Source: a bacterium (GTDB lineage Bacteria > CLD3 > SB21). From it: DNA of 32,945 nucleotides. Under the pieces are notes generated by a model, which made no database searches, was not told where the DNA came from, and saw only the letters and a list, made by a program, of their open reading frames with translations. Positions 25,801 through 32,945 of the stretch are shown here, in pieces; position 1 is the first letter of the stretch, and the number at the start of each line of letters is the position of its first letter. The translations under genes were made by a program, and so were the position numbers. The DNA lies in NCBI GenBank assembly GCA_013360215.1, contig JABWCP010000032.1, forward strand, positions 1-32,945, in the 5' to 3' direction.

Positions 25801-28078
25801 CGCTGTGTTTGGAGACACCATAAAACTTTACAGTACCTCTCGTTTTTATGGAACCTCTCAAATTCGTTTATATGCGACCGACGGGCAATTTACAATTTCA
25901 GACACGACGACGGTACAAATAAGCAATGTGAATAACGCTCCGTATGTAGTGACCTCCGTTCCGGATACAACGATCCTCGAAGATTTCGGTTATACTTGGA
26001 TACGTACACTTAGCCCGTATTTTCAGGATTACGATAATGCTACGTTGACATTTGCTGCTACAGCACTAACTCCCGGTGTAAGTGTCGAAACAGGTCATGA
26101 TACGCTGTACATCCAAAGCCAATCCGACTTTTTCGGCTCGGTCGCAATTAAGTTAACAGCGGGAGATGGTGAATATACAACTACAGACACGATGGCTATC
26201 GCCATACAAAATGTTAACGATAGCCCGACGCTTTCCCACCCGATGCGCGATACAAGTCTTGCAGAAGATTTCGGTAAAACTGCTTTATACCAATTGACCG
26301 GCATTTTTTCTGATATAGATAATGTATCTTTGTCATACGGCAGTGAAGCACTGATAGCCGGAGTTACAGGTAGCATAAGCGGTGATACACTCTATGTCCA
26401 CAGCACACCGTATTTCAACGGAGATGCGTACGTACGAATTTTTGCAACGGACGGAGAATATCAAGTTTCTGATACGATCCGGATCGCGGTCACCGGTGTG
26501 AATAACGCGCCTTATCGTCTTGCCGCATTGCCGGACACATCACTTCCTGAAGACTTTGGAAAGATGCCTTACCGCGTTGTATCGCAATTCTTCAGCGATG
26601 TAGATAATATGACGCTCACGTATTCAGCGCAAGTGCTCCAAGGCCAGATCGGCGTGCAAACCGTCAACGATAGTCTTTATTTCATATCCGTACAGGATTT
26701 CAACGGTGCCGCATCCGTCAAAGTAACCGCTTCGGATGGATTTTTTACTGTGCATGACACATTGGTACTGACGGTGACGCCTATGAACGATGCGCCCGCG
26801 GCGGCTTTACCTTTGCAGCCCGGTCCGTCGGTGTTGACCAATAACCTGCGCCCGACATTTAATTGGCACACTTCGAAAGATATTGACGGCGATGCGATCG
26901 TCTACACATTAACCGTTGCGCGTGACAACGCCTTCAGCGATGTGATTTTAACTCAGCAAAGCACCGACACCGTTGTGACCGCTTCGGCCGACATGGATAC
27001 GACAGCCGTACTCTTCTGGCGCATCAAAGCCGATGATAATCATGGCGGCGTAGTGATCGGACCGGCAACAAGTTTTAGCACCGATGCCCGCAAGGCCGTT
27101 TTTCAAATCGGCGTTCTGGCCAATACTGTAAGCCCTCTGCACGTAGGTCTATATGTGCGCAGCACCAAACAGCTAAACGGGAACCCTGCCGGCCAGTTTG
27201 AACTTTCAGAAAACGGCAATTTAATTTCTGCACACAATGATACGTTTGAAAAATTAACAGCGCATACCGAACCTACTTATTATACCAACTATGTGATCCG
27301 GCAATCCGGAACTCTTAAGATTGCTGTTACGGGAACGGATATGGTAGGTAACGTTACCGTCGCACAGCGTAATTATACCGTAGATGTACTTGCACGCAAT
27401 AAACCATTCGCTACAGTTTCCGACGGTATTGTTTGGTCAGGCACGGCGATGTCCGAAGGTATGACCGCTATCACGCGTGAAGACGCAGACGCCGGGCAAA
27501 TGAATAAAAATACAAGCGCCTCCTTGTACACGGACGAAGCGGTCAGTCCCGTTTACGAAATGATCGTTACGGCGGATGTCAAAGGCAAACTAACCCTCAC
27601 TTACAGTGAAGATGCGATTTCGAACTTACATCGTATTTTTGCCGGTGAAGTGGATGAGCGATTGATCGGAATTTATACTGAAGAAAACGGGCAATGGGTT
27701 TATATCGGCGGTCAAGGGAAAAACGGATCCGTGACGACGTCATGGAACAAATCGGGTAAAATCATGGCCCGGTATAATCCGGCTCACACGATCATTCCGG
27801 ATCATGTTGAGTTATTGCAAAACTACCCCAACCCGTTTAACCCGTCCACGACGATTCGTTTCGGATTACCTGAAAACGGCATGCTGCGTTTGACGGTGTA
27901 TAATCTTCTCGGACAAAAAGTAAAAACTTTGGTGCAGCAGCACGTGACCGCCGGATATCATACTATCGTATGGAACGGACGCAACGAATCCGGTCATGCC
28001 GTATCCAGCGGCGTGTACCTGTATCGTCTTGAAATACAAGGTCATGTCGTAACAAAGAAAATGATGTTTTTGAAATAA
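19823..28078 (+). CDS. Giant T9SS-exported repeat protein, 2751 residues
   Basis: A surface or secreted protein. The signal peptide MKTLLTMIALIFFASDMYS is cut before Q. Residues about 22-873 are four repeats of about 215 residues with the shared core SYNQSVSYWSVVGIRPPS ... VDFIVADY ... GLVVWSN, perhaps related to pre-peptidase C-terminal domains. Residues 874-2321 are 15 cadherin/Ig-like repeats of about 96 residues (EDFGK ... FSDIDN ... NDSLYV ... ASDG ... VTVNNVNDAP), whose DxDN motifs may bind calcium. A fibronectin III-like domain (about 2322-2425) and a further beta region follow. The last 92 residues are a FlgD-like type A sorting domain (NYPNPFNPSTTI). GAGGT five bases before the ATG supports the start. 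No catalytic domain is recognised; an adhesin or matrix protein is likely. Confidence 0.9.
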   Translation: MKTLLTMIALIFFASDMYSQTALTGGITQSGNFTAAGQTATYSYNQSVSYWSVVGIRPPSTSDFDIELSANTNFSPILASSTLGTGKVDFIVADYNHSPTGAQYVRLKDYSGAGTYYVEYESGAHTLGVPSNSGTLSWTSNEIVKVWDVYLQAGVTYTFKLRTLSGLQDYGISLYKSNAAAYYAGRSSAAATSDIAASGTDEYFSYTPSVTDYYGFVVWSNDNYGTSGTYDITVSTLATNNPLSSAASPGQFSYYQTNTNWSVVALRSGSGANDNLSLYTNSSYTTLAAQSALASGVEIIATENDTITQGYFRYPKVDRTGGTSQYTLEWDESSGYIGLGSYTTTSWNANTVAKVYNLSMAQGAKYRIKLHTVSGSVDAGLLLFKPNGSLSSQARSAALQSADANGAGLNEEIILTAPVSGWYALVVYSNTATAGSFDLSFNQEILAASNVYGQGIKHYAFDQQNAAWSVVGVRPPSNANTDIVLYNNHTYTTPLATSNTAGTGQVDFVVGDQHHTAKGIYYVSTDDPLNPSRVNYTTQWEGGNESLTAPGTNTGYAWAKTDVVKIWDVQLVSGINYTFNLSVSGGTPNLGMAIFRSSSTTESFYFGRSGAAAIADVNGNGGGESFSYTPSGALGTLDHYGIVVWSNDTTSAGSVRIDIAQPLMTSATPVSASSSPGLYAFNQSVSGWGVIALRPQSFEDFDLELHGASDYNNLLAQSTLGTGAVEFIAGDFRAGHAPLKTYFTKAVQNSGKGPYAIEWEGTNETLPVEGNSGTISWGTTAIAKVYNVPLVGGRTYKIKLDFLTNAFDAGMALFQPSTGNNYFPRGSQAMLADVAGAGNESMTFTAPMTDTYGLVVWGNTQPASAATFAIDINQPPVVSVPIPDVNFSEDQGSGLVANSNLNGNFSDIQPLSYSASVLKGGGITVSVAGSTLKVSTVSDSVGQYPVVVTANDGTFFTSDTLIVTLAPVNDLPYRSALIPDPKIAEDEQSFFASKLSGYFTDIDNPVLSFGVTALNSGVSAYVSNDSLYLSGQQDFNGNANLRISATDGSFSVYDTINVTVTPVNDVVVLSQTIADTTLPEDFSGLVFIRKLSNIFQDIDNDSIAFRATVTGGAIGAVIQHDSLYVASSPDFYGQSTISILASDGSSRDGLGKLSDYFSESANTVETSFRVTQSPVNDPPMRSNPIVDKTYAENFNKVLVQKLSLVFTDIDNSSPTYGVSTISKDQDVFGFISNDSLYVLSSKDSNGVDSIRVTASDGMFTAADTFRVNVTNVNTAPTVTSAINNVTVSEDFGKNFVRLLTTVFSDIDGNALSYSVSVLPGDNDVTAMISNDSLYILSSVDSSGGDTLRVTASDGQYSVQTQFTVTVNPVNDGPKIISALRDTTYNEDFPKTLVRRLSSVFLDADHPSLTYAASVLSGGASVVVSNDSLYATGTLNANGTAAIRVSATDGALSVADTFQISIKPVNDAPVFSKTVADTSLLEDFGKVFYRKLSTHVSDVDNASLTYNAYVLSGTIQVQISTDSISLISQADYYGAATIRWAASDGSYTLADTFTVNIANVNDGPVRVTALRDTAFSEDFGHVFVRQLGTVFSDVDNATLTYTATVLSGNATTAIPSGKDSLYIQSSTDFNGDLIIRATASDGALSVSDTFTVTVSPLNDGPYRTVNISDISVQEEFSKTYIAKLSQHFSDNDDASLSYAVINNPSSFDAMISGDTLSITSRPDSNGVYSLVVRTKDASLSAYDTLTVTINNVNDAPFVATPLSDTDVDEDFEKYFVTDLKQIFSDIDNSTLAYSVTSLTPSVVQAQVSGDSLYLISEPAVYGSGQIRVSADDGQTSAADTITVTVNNINNSPYVANALRDTVLQEDFGKVFLVTLSSHFSDIDNVSLQYAARALQNGLKTQIHQDSLYVLSDADYYGIVEIEITATDGSLASLDTMQIVLTNTNDAPYMAASAPDIVLNEDFGIWTYGNAGTYFADIDNALTYGVEVLSAGVNAAVFGDTIKLYSTSRFYGTSQIRLYATDGQFTISDTTTVQISNVNNAPYVVTSVPDTTILEDFGYTWIRTLSPYFQDYDNATLTFAATALTPGVSVETGHDTLYIQSQSDFFGSVAIKLTAGDGEYTTTDTMAIAIQNVNDSPTLSHPMRDTSLAEDFGKTALYQLTGIFSDIDNVSLSYGSEALIAGVTGSISGDTLYVHSTPYFNGDAYVRIFATDGEYQVSDTIRIAVTGVNNAPYRLAALPDTSLPEDFGKMPYRVVSQFFSDVDNMTLTYSAQVLQGQIGVQTVNDSLYFISVQDFNGAASVKVTASDGFFTVHDTLVLTVTPMNDAPAAALPLQPGPSVLTNNLRPTFNWHTSKDIDGDAIVYTLTVARDNAFSDVILTQQSTDTVVTASADMDTTAVLFWRIKADDNHGGVVIGPATSFSTDARKAVFQIGVLANTVSPLHVGLYVRSTKQLNGNPAGQFELSENGNLISAHNDTFEKLTAHTEPTYYTNYVIRQSGTLKIAVTGTDMVGNVTVAQRNYTVDVLARNKPFATVSDGIVWSGTAMSEGMTAITREDADAGQMNKNTSASLYTDEAVSPVYEMIVTADVKGKLTLTYSEDAISNLHRIFAGEVDERLIGIYTEENGQWVYIGGQGKNGSVTTSWNKSGKIMARYNPAHTIIPDHVELLQNYPNPFNPSTTIRFGLPENGMLRLTVYNLLGQKVKTLVQQHVTAGYHTIVWNGRNESGHAVSSGVYLYRLEIQGHVVTKKMMFLK
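19886..22441 (+). repeat. Four N-terminal repeats of about 215 codons
   Basis: Units start near 19886, 20540, 21149 and 21802. Shared landmarks are a W-S-V-V-x-x-R-P-P strand, an L-A-x-S-x-L-G-T-G / VDFIV segment, a V-K-V-W-D-V strand and a closing Y-G-x-V-V-W-S-N. The units are diverged at the DNA level, so the duplication is old and should not cause recombination. Confidence 0.85.
22442..26785 (+). repeat. Fifteen cadherin-like repeats of about 290 bp
   Basis: 4344 bp divided by 15 gives about 290 bp per unit. Unit boundaries fall at the linkers of the form NDGP, NDAP, NNAP or NTAP. Nearly every unit has E-D-F near residue 15, D-I-D-N or D-V-D-N near 30, and A-S/T-D-G near 78. These match the tandem-95 / cadherin-like class of extracellular repeats. 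Confidence 0.88.
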
Positions 28079-28098
28079 AAATTTAAGGATACATGTCT

Positions 28099-28641
28099 AT
28101 GCAACGCATAAAATTAGGATTAACGCTGGCGCTTCTCTCGTTTTTGATCGCATGCGAAGAAGATCCGGCAACACAAGTCGAACGCGGATGGCAATTATTT
28201 GAAAGCGGCGATTTTCTGGAAGCCCGTTCGGCATTTATGAATGCCGCGACCAGCGGAAGCACCGATGCTTACAACGGACTCGGGTGGTCTTATCTACGAC
28301 TGGATTCGATTTCGGAAGCGCGTATCGCGTTCGCTTTTGCATCATCGGATTCCAATCCGGAAATTTACGCCGGTTGGTCATCAGCCAACGTATTGTCGGA
28401 AGATTTTCAAAAGGCTCTTGAAAAATCAGCGGTCGTACTCAGGCAGGATGCTAATTTTGTTTTTTCACATGATACCGACGTGGACTATAAAGATATGATC
28501 TGGCAGCGCGCCTATTGTTATTATCATCTTGGACAATACGCCCTGAGTCTTCAGGAGATTCAAAAAATAAGCCCGGATTTCAATTCCGCCAACCCTGCGG
28601 ATATTCTGAATAAACTAGAATCCCTGTCGAACGAACTGTAA
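28099..28641 (+). CDS. TPR-containing lipoprotein
   Basis: A 180-residue lipoprotein with signal MQRIKLGLTLALLSFLIAC (lipobox LIAC). The mature part holds degenerate tetratricopeptide helices: WQLFESGDFLEARSAFMNAA (about 33-53), AYNGLGWSYLRLDSISEARI (about 58-78) and a later AYCYYHLGQYALSLQEIQKI. Two ATGs are possible; AAGGA lies 9 bases before the one at 28099 but only 3-4 before the one at 28093. It follows the giant protein by about 20 bp and precedes a terminator, so the two form one transcript. It may help to export, anchor or assemble the giant protein; its function is otherwise unknown. Confidence 0.82.
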   Translation: MQRIKLGLTLALLSFLIACEEDPATQVERGWQLFESGDFLEARSAFMNAATSGSTDAYNGLGWSYLRLDSISEARIAFAFASSDSNPEIYAGWSSANVLSEDFQKALEKSAVVLRQDANFVFSHDTDVDYKDMIWQRAYCYYHLGQYALSLQEIQKISPDFNSANPADILNKLESLSNEL

Positions 28642-28652
28642 TATTATTTTAG

Positions 28653-28711
28653 AAACCGGTAATTTGATGCTTTGGAGATCAACCCTCGGGCCCAAATTAC
28701 CGGTTTTTTTT
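28653..28711 (+). terminator. Intrinsic terminator after the surface-protein operon
   Basis: AAACCGGTAATTTG (28653-28666) pairs perfectly with CAAATTACCGGTTT (28693-28706), and the T-run continues to 28710. The 14-bp stem closes a 26-nt loop, which is long for a terminator. It starts 12 bases past the TPR gene stop codon. Confidence 0.88.
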
Positions 28712-28815
28712 CTATGATACGCCCTATCGGCTCATTCCGCACAGATTATAAAATCCCTTGAAATGAAGGCTCGTTATCTTTAGTTTGCGCCGGTCTAACT
28801 AAAAGCAGGTACCCC
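28712..28815 (+). promoter_or_regulatory. Short promoter region of the carB operon
   Basis: About 100 bp between the terminator and the carB start. TTGAAA (28758-28763) and TAGTTT (28781-28786) are 17 bases apart, a weak sigma-70-type match. AGG lies 6 bases before the TTG start at 28816. An in-frame stop at 28759-28761 rules out a longer carB frame. Confidence 0.35.
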
Positions 28816-30621
28816 TTGACATCTCTTGAAATATTGATCCAAAAAATCTCCCGCGCGCTTCTGATCGAAGCCAAACAAAAAGGATTTTCCGATCGTCAGT
28901 TGGCACACATCTGGGAAACGGACGAAAAAACCGTTCGCCGGTTGCGGCACGAATTGAAGGTGTTTCCCGTATACAAAACCGTAGATACCTGCGCAGCAGA
29001 ATTTGAAGCGGAGACCCCTTACTTTTATTCCACCTACGATCAGGAAACAGAAAACGCGCCGTCGGATAAAAAGAAAGTGATCATACTTGGCGGCGGACCC
29101 AACCGTATCGGACAAGGTATCGAGTTTGACTATTGTTGTGTACACGGTGTATATGCATTGCAGGAAGAAGGTTACGAAGTTATCATGGTCAACTGCAATC
29201 CGGAAACTGTAAGCACGGATTACGATACATCGGATCGTTTGTATTTTGAGCCGCTGACATTTGAAGATGTGATGAATATTATCGAATCCGAAAAGCCCGA
29301 CGGTGTGATAGTGCAGTTTGGCGGACAGACGCCGCTCAAGTTGGCCATACCTCTGATGCAAGCCGGTGTAAAAATTCTTGGTACATCACCGGAAGATATT
29401 GATGTTGCCGAAGACCGTAAAAAATTCGGCGCCTTACTCAATCGTCTAAACATCAAATGCCCGGATTACGGCACGGCGTCTTCGTTTGAAGATGCCCGCA
29501 CGATCGCCCATCGCATCGGCTACCCCGTATTAGTCCGGCCTTCGTATGTTCTCGGCGGTCGTGCTATGGAAATCGTTTATGATGATACCGCACTGGAAAA
29601 CTACATGGCACGAGCCATCAACGTGTCGCCGGAGCATCCGATTCTCGTAGATAAATTTCTGGTAGACGCGTACGAATTTGACGTGGATGCCATTTCCGAC
29701 GGAAAAACCGTAGTGATCGGCGGCATCATGCAGCATATCGAAGAAGCCGGCATTCATTCCGGTGACAGCTCCTGCGTTCTACCGCCGTATTCGGCTTCGG
29801 ACGAAGTACTGGCCAAACTGAGAGCCTACACAGTTCAGCTCGCACGCGAATTGAATGTCATCGGACTGATCAATATCCAATACGCACTCAAAGGTGAAGA
29901 AGTATATGTATTGGAAGTTAATCCGCGTGCTTCACGTACCGTACCCTTTGTCAGTAAAGCGATCGGCGTACCCTTGGCTAAACTAGCCGCGAAAGTGATG
30001 GTTGGAAAAACGTTAGAATCATTAAATTACACAAACGAAATTATTCCGCCGTTTACCTCCGTCAAAGATCCGGTCTTTCCTTTTGCCAAGTTCCCCGGTA
30101 TTCGCATGTACCTGAGCCCGGAAATGCGTTCCACCGGCGAGGTAATGGGAATTGCCGAAACTTTTCCTCAAGCCTTAGCTAAAGCGCACATTGCCGCCGG
30201 TATGCAAATGCCTACGTCGGGCGGAGTTTTTGTCACTGTCAACGACCGGGACAAATCTAAAATTTCTCTGATTGCCAAAGAATTCATGGATCTGGGATTC
30301 ACGATTTATGCCACCGAAGGCACGGGCAAAGTTCTGGAACAATCAGGCATCGAATGTAAACATGTATTCAAAATTCATGAAGGCCGGCCCAACGTCGTTG
30401 ACCGCATCAAAAACAAAGAAATTCATATCGTCATCAATACACCGACGGGCAAAGCCGCAAAATTAGACGAACGCTACATCGGCGAAGCGGCCATGCTGTA
30501 CAAAATACCGATGATCACGACTTTGCCGGGCGCTCTGGGGCTTGTCAAAGGATTGCGCGCCATCAAAGAACAAAAACTCGATGTACGCAGCATCCAAGAA
30601 CATCATATGGCGCTGGTATGA
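28816..30621 (+). CDS. carB: Carbamoyl-phosphate synthase large chain, C-terminal half only
   Basis: A 601-residue protein matching the second half of CarB (normally about 1070 residues). Residues 1-75 match the end of the oligomerisation domain, leading into HPVYK-type [14 protein letters not shown]. Residues about 85-455 are the second ATP-grasp unit ([51 protein letters not shown]), which uses ATP to phosphorylate carbamate. Residues about 465-600 are the MGS allosteric domain ([24 protein letters not shown]). The start is TTG with AGG upstream; no ATG is available. An in-frame stop and a terminator lie upstream, so the N-terminal half must be encoded elsewhere, as in organisms with split carB. 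Catalytic motifs are intact, so it is not a decayed fragment. Confidence 0.88.
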   Translation: MTSLEILIQKISRALLIEAKQKGFSDRQLAHIWETDEKTVRRLRHELKVFPVYKTVDTCAAEFEAETPYFYSTYDQETENAPSDKKKVIILGGGPNRIGQGIEFDYCCVHGVYALQEEGYEVIMVNCNPETVSTDYDTSDRLYFEPLTFEDVMNIIESEKPDGVIVQFGGQTPLKLAIPLMQAGVKILGTSPEDIDVAEDRKKFGALLNRLNIKCPDYGTASSFEDARTIAHRIGYPVLVRPSYVLGGRAMEIVYDDTALENYMARAINVSPEHPILVDKFLVDAYEFDVDAISDGKTVVIGGIMQHIEEAGIHSGDSSCVLPPYSASDEVLAKLRAYTVQLARELNVIGLINIQYALKGEEVYVLEVNPRASRTVPFVSKAIGVPLAKLAAKVMVGKTLESLNYTNEIIPPFTSVKDPVFPFAKFPGIRMYLSPEMRSTGEVMGIAETFPQALAKAHIAAGMQMPTSGGVFVTVNDRDKSKISLIAKEFMDLGFTIYATEGTGKVLEQSGIECKHVFKIHEGRPNVVDRIKNKEIHIVINTPTGKAAKLDERYIGEAAMLYKIPMITTLPGALGLVKGLRAIKEQKLDVRSIQEHHMALV

Positions 30622-31019
30622 AGCCGGACTCCGGGCCGATCGTTTTTTTTGATGGGGTATGTAATTTGTGCAATCATGCTGTGGATTTTATAATCAGGCA
30701 CGACACACCGCATCGCATTCGGTATGCTTCCCTGCAAGGCGAAACGGCGGCATCACATCTACCAGCGGAAATACGATCCTCGCTTTCGACTTTGGTTTTA
30801 TTTCACAAAGAACAAATATTCACACATTCTACGGCCGTTATCAATATTGCCCGTTTGATGGGTTGGCCGTGGAATATGGCGATCGTGTTTTTTATAGTCC
30901 CACGTTTTTTGCGTGACGCACTCTATACGGTCATCGCACGCCATCGTTACCGGTGGTGGGGGCGTCGCCCAACATGCAGGATACCGTCGGTCGAAGAACG
31001 TCTATTATTTCTACCTTGA
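30618..31019 (+). CDS. DCC-family (DUF393) thiol-disulfide oxidoreductase-like protein
   Basis: A 133-residue protein. The N-terminal [20 protein letters not shown] contains the DGxCxxC motif that defines the DCC family. The rest has the usual [14 protein letters not shown] and [21 protein letters not shown] segments, including one amphipathic or membrane-associated helix. A redox role is proposed for the family but not well shown. The ATG overlaps the carB stop codon (ATGA), so translation is coupled to carB, with no obvious functional link. Length is normal. Confidence 0.88.
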   Translation: MKPDSGPIVFFDGVCNLCNHAVDFIIRHDTPHRIRYASLQGETAASHLPAEIRSSLSTLVLFHKEQIFTHSTAVINIARLMGWPWNMAIVFFIVPRFLRDALYTVIARHRYRWWGRRPTCRIPSVEERLLFLP

Positions 31020-31026
31020 GTCATAC

Positions 31027-32103
31027 ATGCGATTTGAAGTATTACCTGCCCATAATCCTGCCGTACGTGAACGATGGAACATTTTCGCATCATCGGTTGA
31101 CGGTTCGTCCGTTTTACAAAGTTACGAATGGGGTGAGGTAAAACGCGGTTTATGGCAACCGTTTTATACGGCGGTTACTGATGAGACCGGCCAGATTATC
31201 CTTGCGGCACTGATACTCAAACGCCAAATGCCGCTTGTCGGTCGCGCCATATTTTATGCACCGCGCGGACCGCTTTTTAGAGAATTAAACGCCGCACTTC
31301 TAAAAACATTCGCCGACGGTGTCCGCGCTTTAGCTAAGAAAGAAAATGTTTTTGCATTGCGATGTGATCCTGAAATCGAAGAAACCGACACGTCGATCTT
31401 ATCTGTTTTTCAAAATGCAGGATTTTCAAGAAACCCGGAGAATATCCAACCGCGCGGTACGATTCTTCTCGATATTCGCCCCGGTGAAGACGATCTGCTC
31501 AAATCCTTTCATCACAAGACACGATACAATATCAAATTAGCGGAAAAAAAAGGCGTTACGGTTGAAGAGATGAATTCCTCCGCCGGCATTGATATCTTTT
31601 ACGATTTATTTGAGATCACCAGTGCGCGGGACAAATTTATGATACTTCGGCGTTCGTATTTCCAACACTTACATAAAACACTTTCCGATAGCAGCTTAAG
31701 TACTGTGTTTGTTGCCAAGTACGACGGTAAACCTTTAGGCGCTGTGATTTTGACTACCTTCGGAAAACGCATGGTTTATTTATACGGCGCTTCATCCAAT
31801 GAGCATCGCAACCTTATGCCTAATCATTTATTGCATTGGCGCGCGATTCTTTGGGCTAAAGAGCACGGGTTGACGACATACGATTTCTGGGGTGTTCCGG
31901 CCAATCCGACAGAAACCAGCCCGCTGTGGGGTGTGTACCGTTTTAAAAAAGGATTCAACGAAACGGAGACGCGCTGGATGGGTACGTACGAATTGGTCTT
32001 TAACCGATTTTGGTATTTTGTCTTTGAAAAAGCTACCGTGGCATTCAAAACCGCCATTCGATTTTTGAAAACCGGAAAAATAAAATCTTCGGTCGGGGAT
32101 TAA
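31027..32103 (+). CDS. FemABX-type aminoacyl/peptidyl transferase
   Basis: A 358-residue protein with tandem GNAT-like folds. Family landmarks are SSVLQSYEWGEVKRG near residue 30, IFYAPRGPL near 80, FHHKTRYNIKLAEKKGV near 165, and the C-terminal VYLYGASSNEHRNLMPNHLLHW ... YDFWGVP ... GVYRFKKGFNE. FemABX enzymes attach amino acids from tRNA to lipid II peptides to build the cell-wall cross-bridge; some relatives act in exopolysaccharide loci, so the substrate is open. The ATG at 31027 begins 7 bases after the DCC stop codon; the frame extends upstream inside that gene, but the conserved part starts here. The 3' end converges on the Fur gene with a 9-bp gap. Confidence 0.87.
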   Translation: MRFEVLPAHNPAVRERWNIFASSVDGSSVLQSYEWGEVKRGLWQPFYTAVTDETGQIILAALILKRQMPLVGRAIFYAPRGPLFRELNAALLKTFADGVRALAKKENVFALRCDPEIEETDTSILSVFQNAGFSRNPENIQPRGTILLDIRPGEDDLLKSFHHKTRYNIKLAEKKGVTVEEMNSSAGIDIFYDLFEITSARDKFMILRRSYFQHLHKTLSDSSLSTVFVAKYDGKPLGAVILTTFGKRMVYLYGASSNEHRNLMPNHLLHWRAILWAKEHGLTTYDFWGVPANPTETSPLWGVYRFKKGFNETETRWMGTYELVFNRFWYFVFEKATVAFKTAIRFLKTGKIKSSVGD

Positions 32104-32112
32104 AAAAACGTT

Positions 32113-32610
32113 TTATTTAACGGTGAGTTCGGAAAGTTTGGTTTGTTTGGGCTTGCGATCCGGCGATTGTTGACACTCTTCACAGATACCGAATAGATGC
32201 AAAATATGATGCGTCATTTTGAAATTATATTGACGGCAAATCACATCCTGTAATTTTTCGATCTCTTCCGATTCAAATTCGATCACGCGACCGCACGACG
32301 TACACTTCATGTGCTCATGGTGGTGGCGCCCGTAAGTATGTTCATAATACGCTTTGGTATCGCCTAACTTGGCTTTGCGTATCAATCCGCATTTTTCTAG
32401 AAGCTCTAAGGTCCGATATATCGTTGCACGCGAAGCCATGCTATTTTTTTTTCGCATCCGCATTAAGATGTCATCGGCATCAAAATGGAAATTGGTAGCG
32501 TATATCTCATCTAAGATCGCGAAACGTTCGGGCGTAGCTTTTAATGAATGCGAAATCAGGTAGGAACGAAACGCTTTGTGAATTTCGTCTTTTTTAGGTT
32601 CTTCTGTCAT
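32113..32610 (-). CDS. Fur-family metalloregulator
   Basis: A 165-residue regulator. The N-terminal winged helix (about 12-85) contains LKATPERFAILDEIY and SRATIYRTLELLEKCGLI. The dimerisation domain has HHHEHMKCTSCGRVIEFE with metal ligands around H96-H100 and a structural zinc site made by C103-x2-C106 and C143-x2-C146. Fur, PerR and Zur cannot be told apart with certainty. The N-terminus is longer than in typical PerR, and the C-terminus is a basic tail. The ATG at 32610 is chosen over the TTG at 32709 because the conserved domain begins soon after it. Its own promoter is visible upstream. Confidence 0.9.
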   Translation of the reverse strand: MTEEPKKDEIHKAFRSYLISHSLKATPERFAILDEIYATNFHFDADDILMRMRKKNSMASRATIYRTLELLEKCGLIRKAKLGDTKAYYEHTYGRHHHEHMKCTSCGRVIEFESEEIEKLQDVICRQYNFKMTHHILHLFGICEECQQSPDRKPKQTKLSELTVK

Positions 32611-32680
32611 ATGCACGATGAATGACGCTTTCTTGTCTGATTCTCGTATCGCGTTTGATATTATACCCGTAACATACCCT

Positions 32681-32709
32681 TTTATAATAATTTTTCCGCA
32701 ATAGTTCAA
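32681..32709 (-). promoter_or_regulatory. Sigma-70-type promoter of the Fur-family gene
   Basis: On the minus strand TTGAAC (32709-32704) and TATAAA (32686-32681) are separated by 17 bases, predicting a start near 32674 and a leader of about 64 bases. A second TATAAT-like box lies at 32660-32665. The AT-rich -10 region could contain an operator for the regulator itself, but I see only half of a PerR/Fur-type palindrome. Confidence 0.6.
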
Positions 32710-32845
32710 TACCGGTTCGTGGTTTTTTCCGCTTATTACTGGCTCTACAATTTTTGGATACGAGGCCTTTCAAAGCGTCATCGGGTAAAAAAATGAACGT
32801 GTTGCCGATTTTTTAAGACCCCGTGAGACGATTTTATCTTAAAAT

Positions 32846-32945
32846 TTAGGGATACTGAATAAGATCATACCCCCTTTGGCTGTTGTTTTCAAGTTTGAAT
32901 TTCCAGAGCAGGTCGAGATTGAATGTAGGAAGCGTAGCAATTTTC
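32846..32945 (-). CDS. 3' end of a gene cut by the right edge
   Basis: On the minus strand an open frame enters from outside the window and ends with TAA at 32848-32846. The visible 32 residues begin KIATLPTFNLDLLWKFKLEN and end in GYDLIQYP. The composition is protein-like and the stop is followed by a non-coding AT-rich stretch before the Fur promoter. The family cannot be judged from so few residues. Confidence 0.5.
   Translation of the reverse strand, partial: KIATLPTFNLDLLWKFKLENNSQRGYDLIQYP

Noticed and set aside
22442-26785. Regular 290-bp spacing as a CRISPR-like or satellite array
   Set aside because: The units are coding, in frame and diverged at the DNA level; the period comes from protein domains.
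28816-30621. Treating the short carB as a frameshifted or decayed pseudogene
   Set aside because: No remnant of the N-terminal half is found upstream in any frame, a terminator intervenes, and all catalytic motifs of the second half are intact.
32105-32114. AAAACGTTTT palindrome between the transferase and Fur genes as a terminator
   Set aside because: Too short and AT-only to form a stable stem.

Overview
The window (about 33 kb) looks like a chromosomal segment of a bacterium of the FCB superphylum (Bacteroidota, Ignavibacteriota, Calditrichota, KSB1 and relatives). The best evidence is the C-terminus of the giant surface protein, which carries the NYPNPFNPSTTI motif and a FlgD-like type A sorting domain of the type IX secretion system. 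Signal peptides ending AxS/AYG-Q, many lipoproteins and a Sec-type clade II nosZ agree with this. Readable Shine-Dalgarno sequences and mid-range GC argue against a typical Bacteroides. I cannot name the genus.

Layout. 1-277: gene-poor left edge with a clear terminator. 278-2260 (-): secreted Cthe_2159-like beta-helix protein. 2522-6065 (+): a DUF2339 / DUF3999-like pair. 6076-19474 (-): one long co-directional block. In transcription order it is Rrf2 regulator, Ric, lipoprotein cytochrome c, nosZ, NosB-like membrane protein, nosL, a tryptophanase, nosD, nosF, nosY, CopD-family protein, Cys-rich secreted protein, then after a 252-bp gap a Met/His-rich lipoprotein and a TonB-dependent receptor with the copper ligands of OprC/NosA. 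19823-28641 (+): a 2751-residue repeat protein and a TPR lipoprotein, closed by a terminator. 28816-32103 (+): a half-length CarB, a DCC-family protein and a FemABX-type transferase. 32113-32610 (-): a Fur-family regulator. 32846-32945 (-): the 3' end of a cut gene.

How it fits together. The central block reads as a complete nitrous oxide respiration and copper supply unit. Copper would cross the outer membrane through the receptor and be handled by the Met/His lipoprotein, CopD, the Cys-rich protein and NosL. NosDFY would mature the CuZ site. NosZ, predicted here to be a lipoprotein, would take electrons from the neighbouring lipoprotein cytochrome c. Rrf2 and Ric suggest nitrosative-stress or Fe-S sensing and repair. 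The unexpected member is a tryptophanase-type beta-lyase between nosL and nosD. Its specificity residues are those of tryptophanase, and enzymes of this family can also release sulfide from cysteine, so it is a candidate sulfur source for the sulfide-containing CuZ cluster. That is a hypothesis. An internal terminator after nosZ and competing hairpins before the nosZ ribosome binding site suggest that nosZ is expressed at a different level from its accessory genes.
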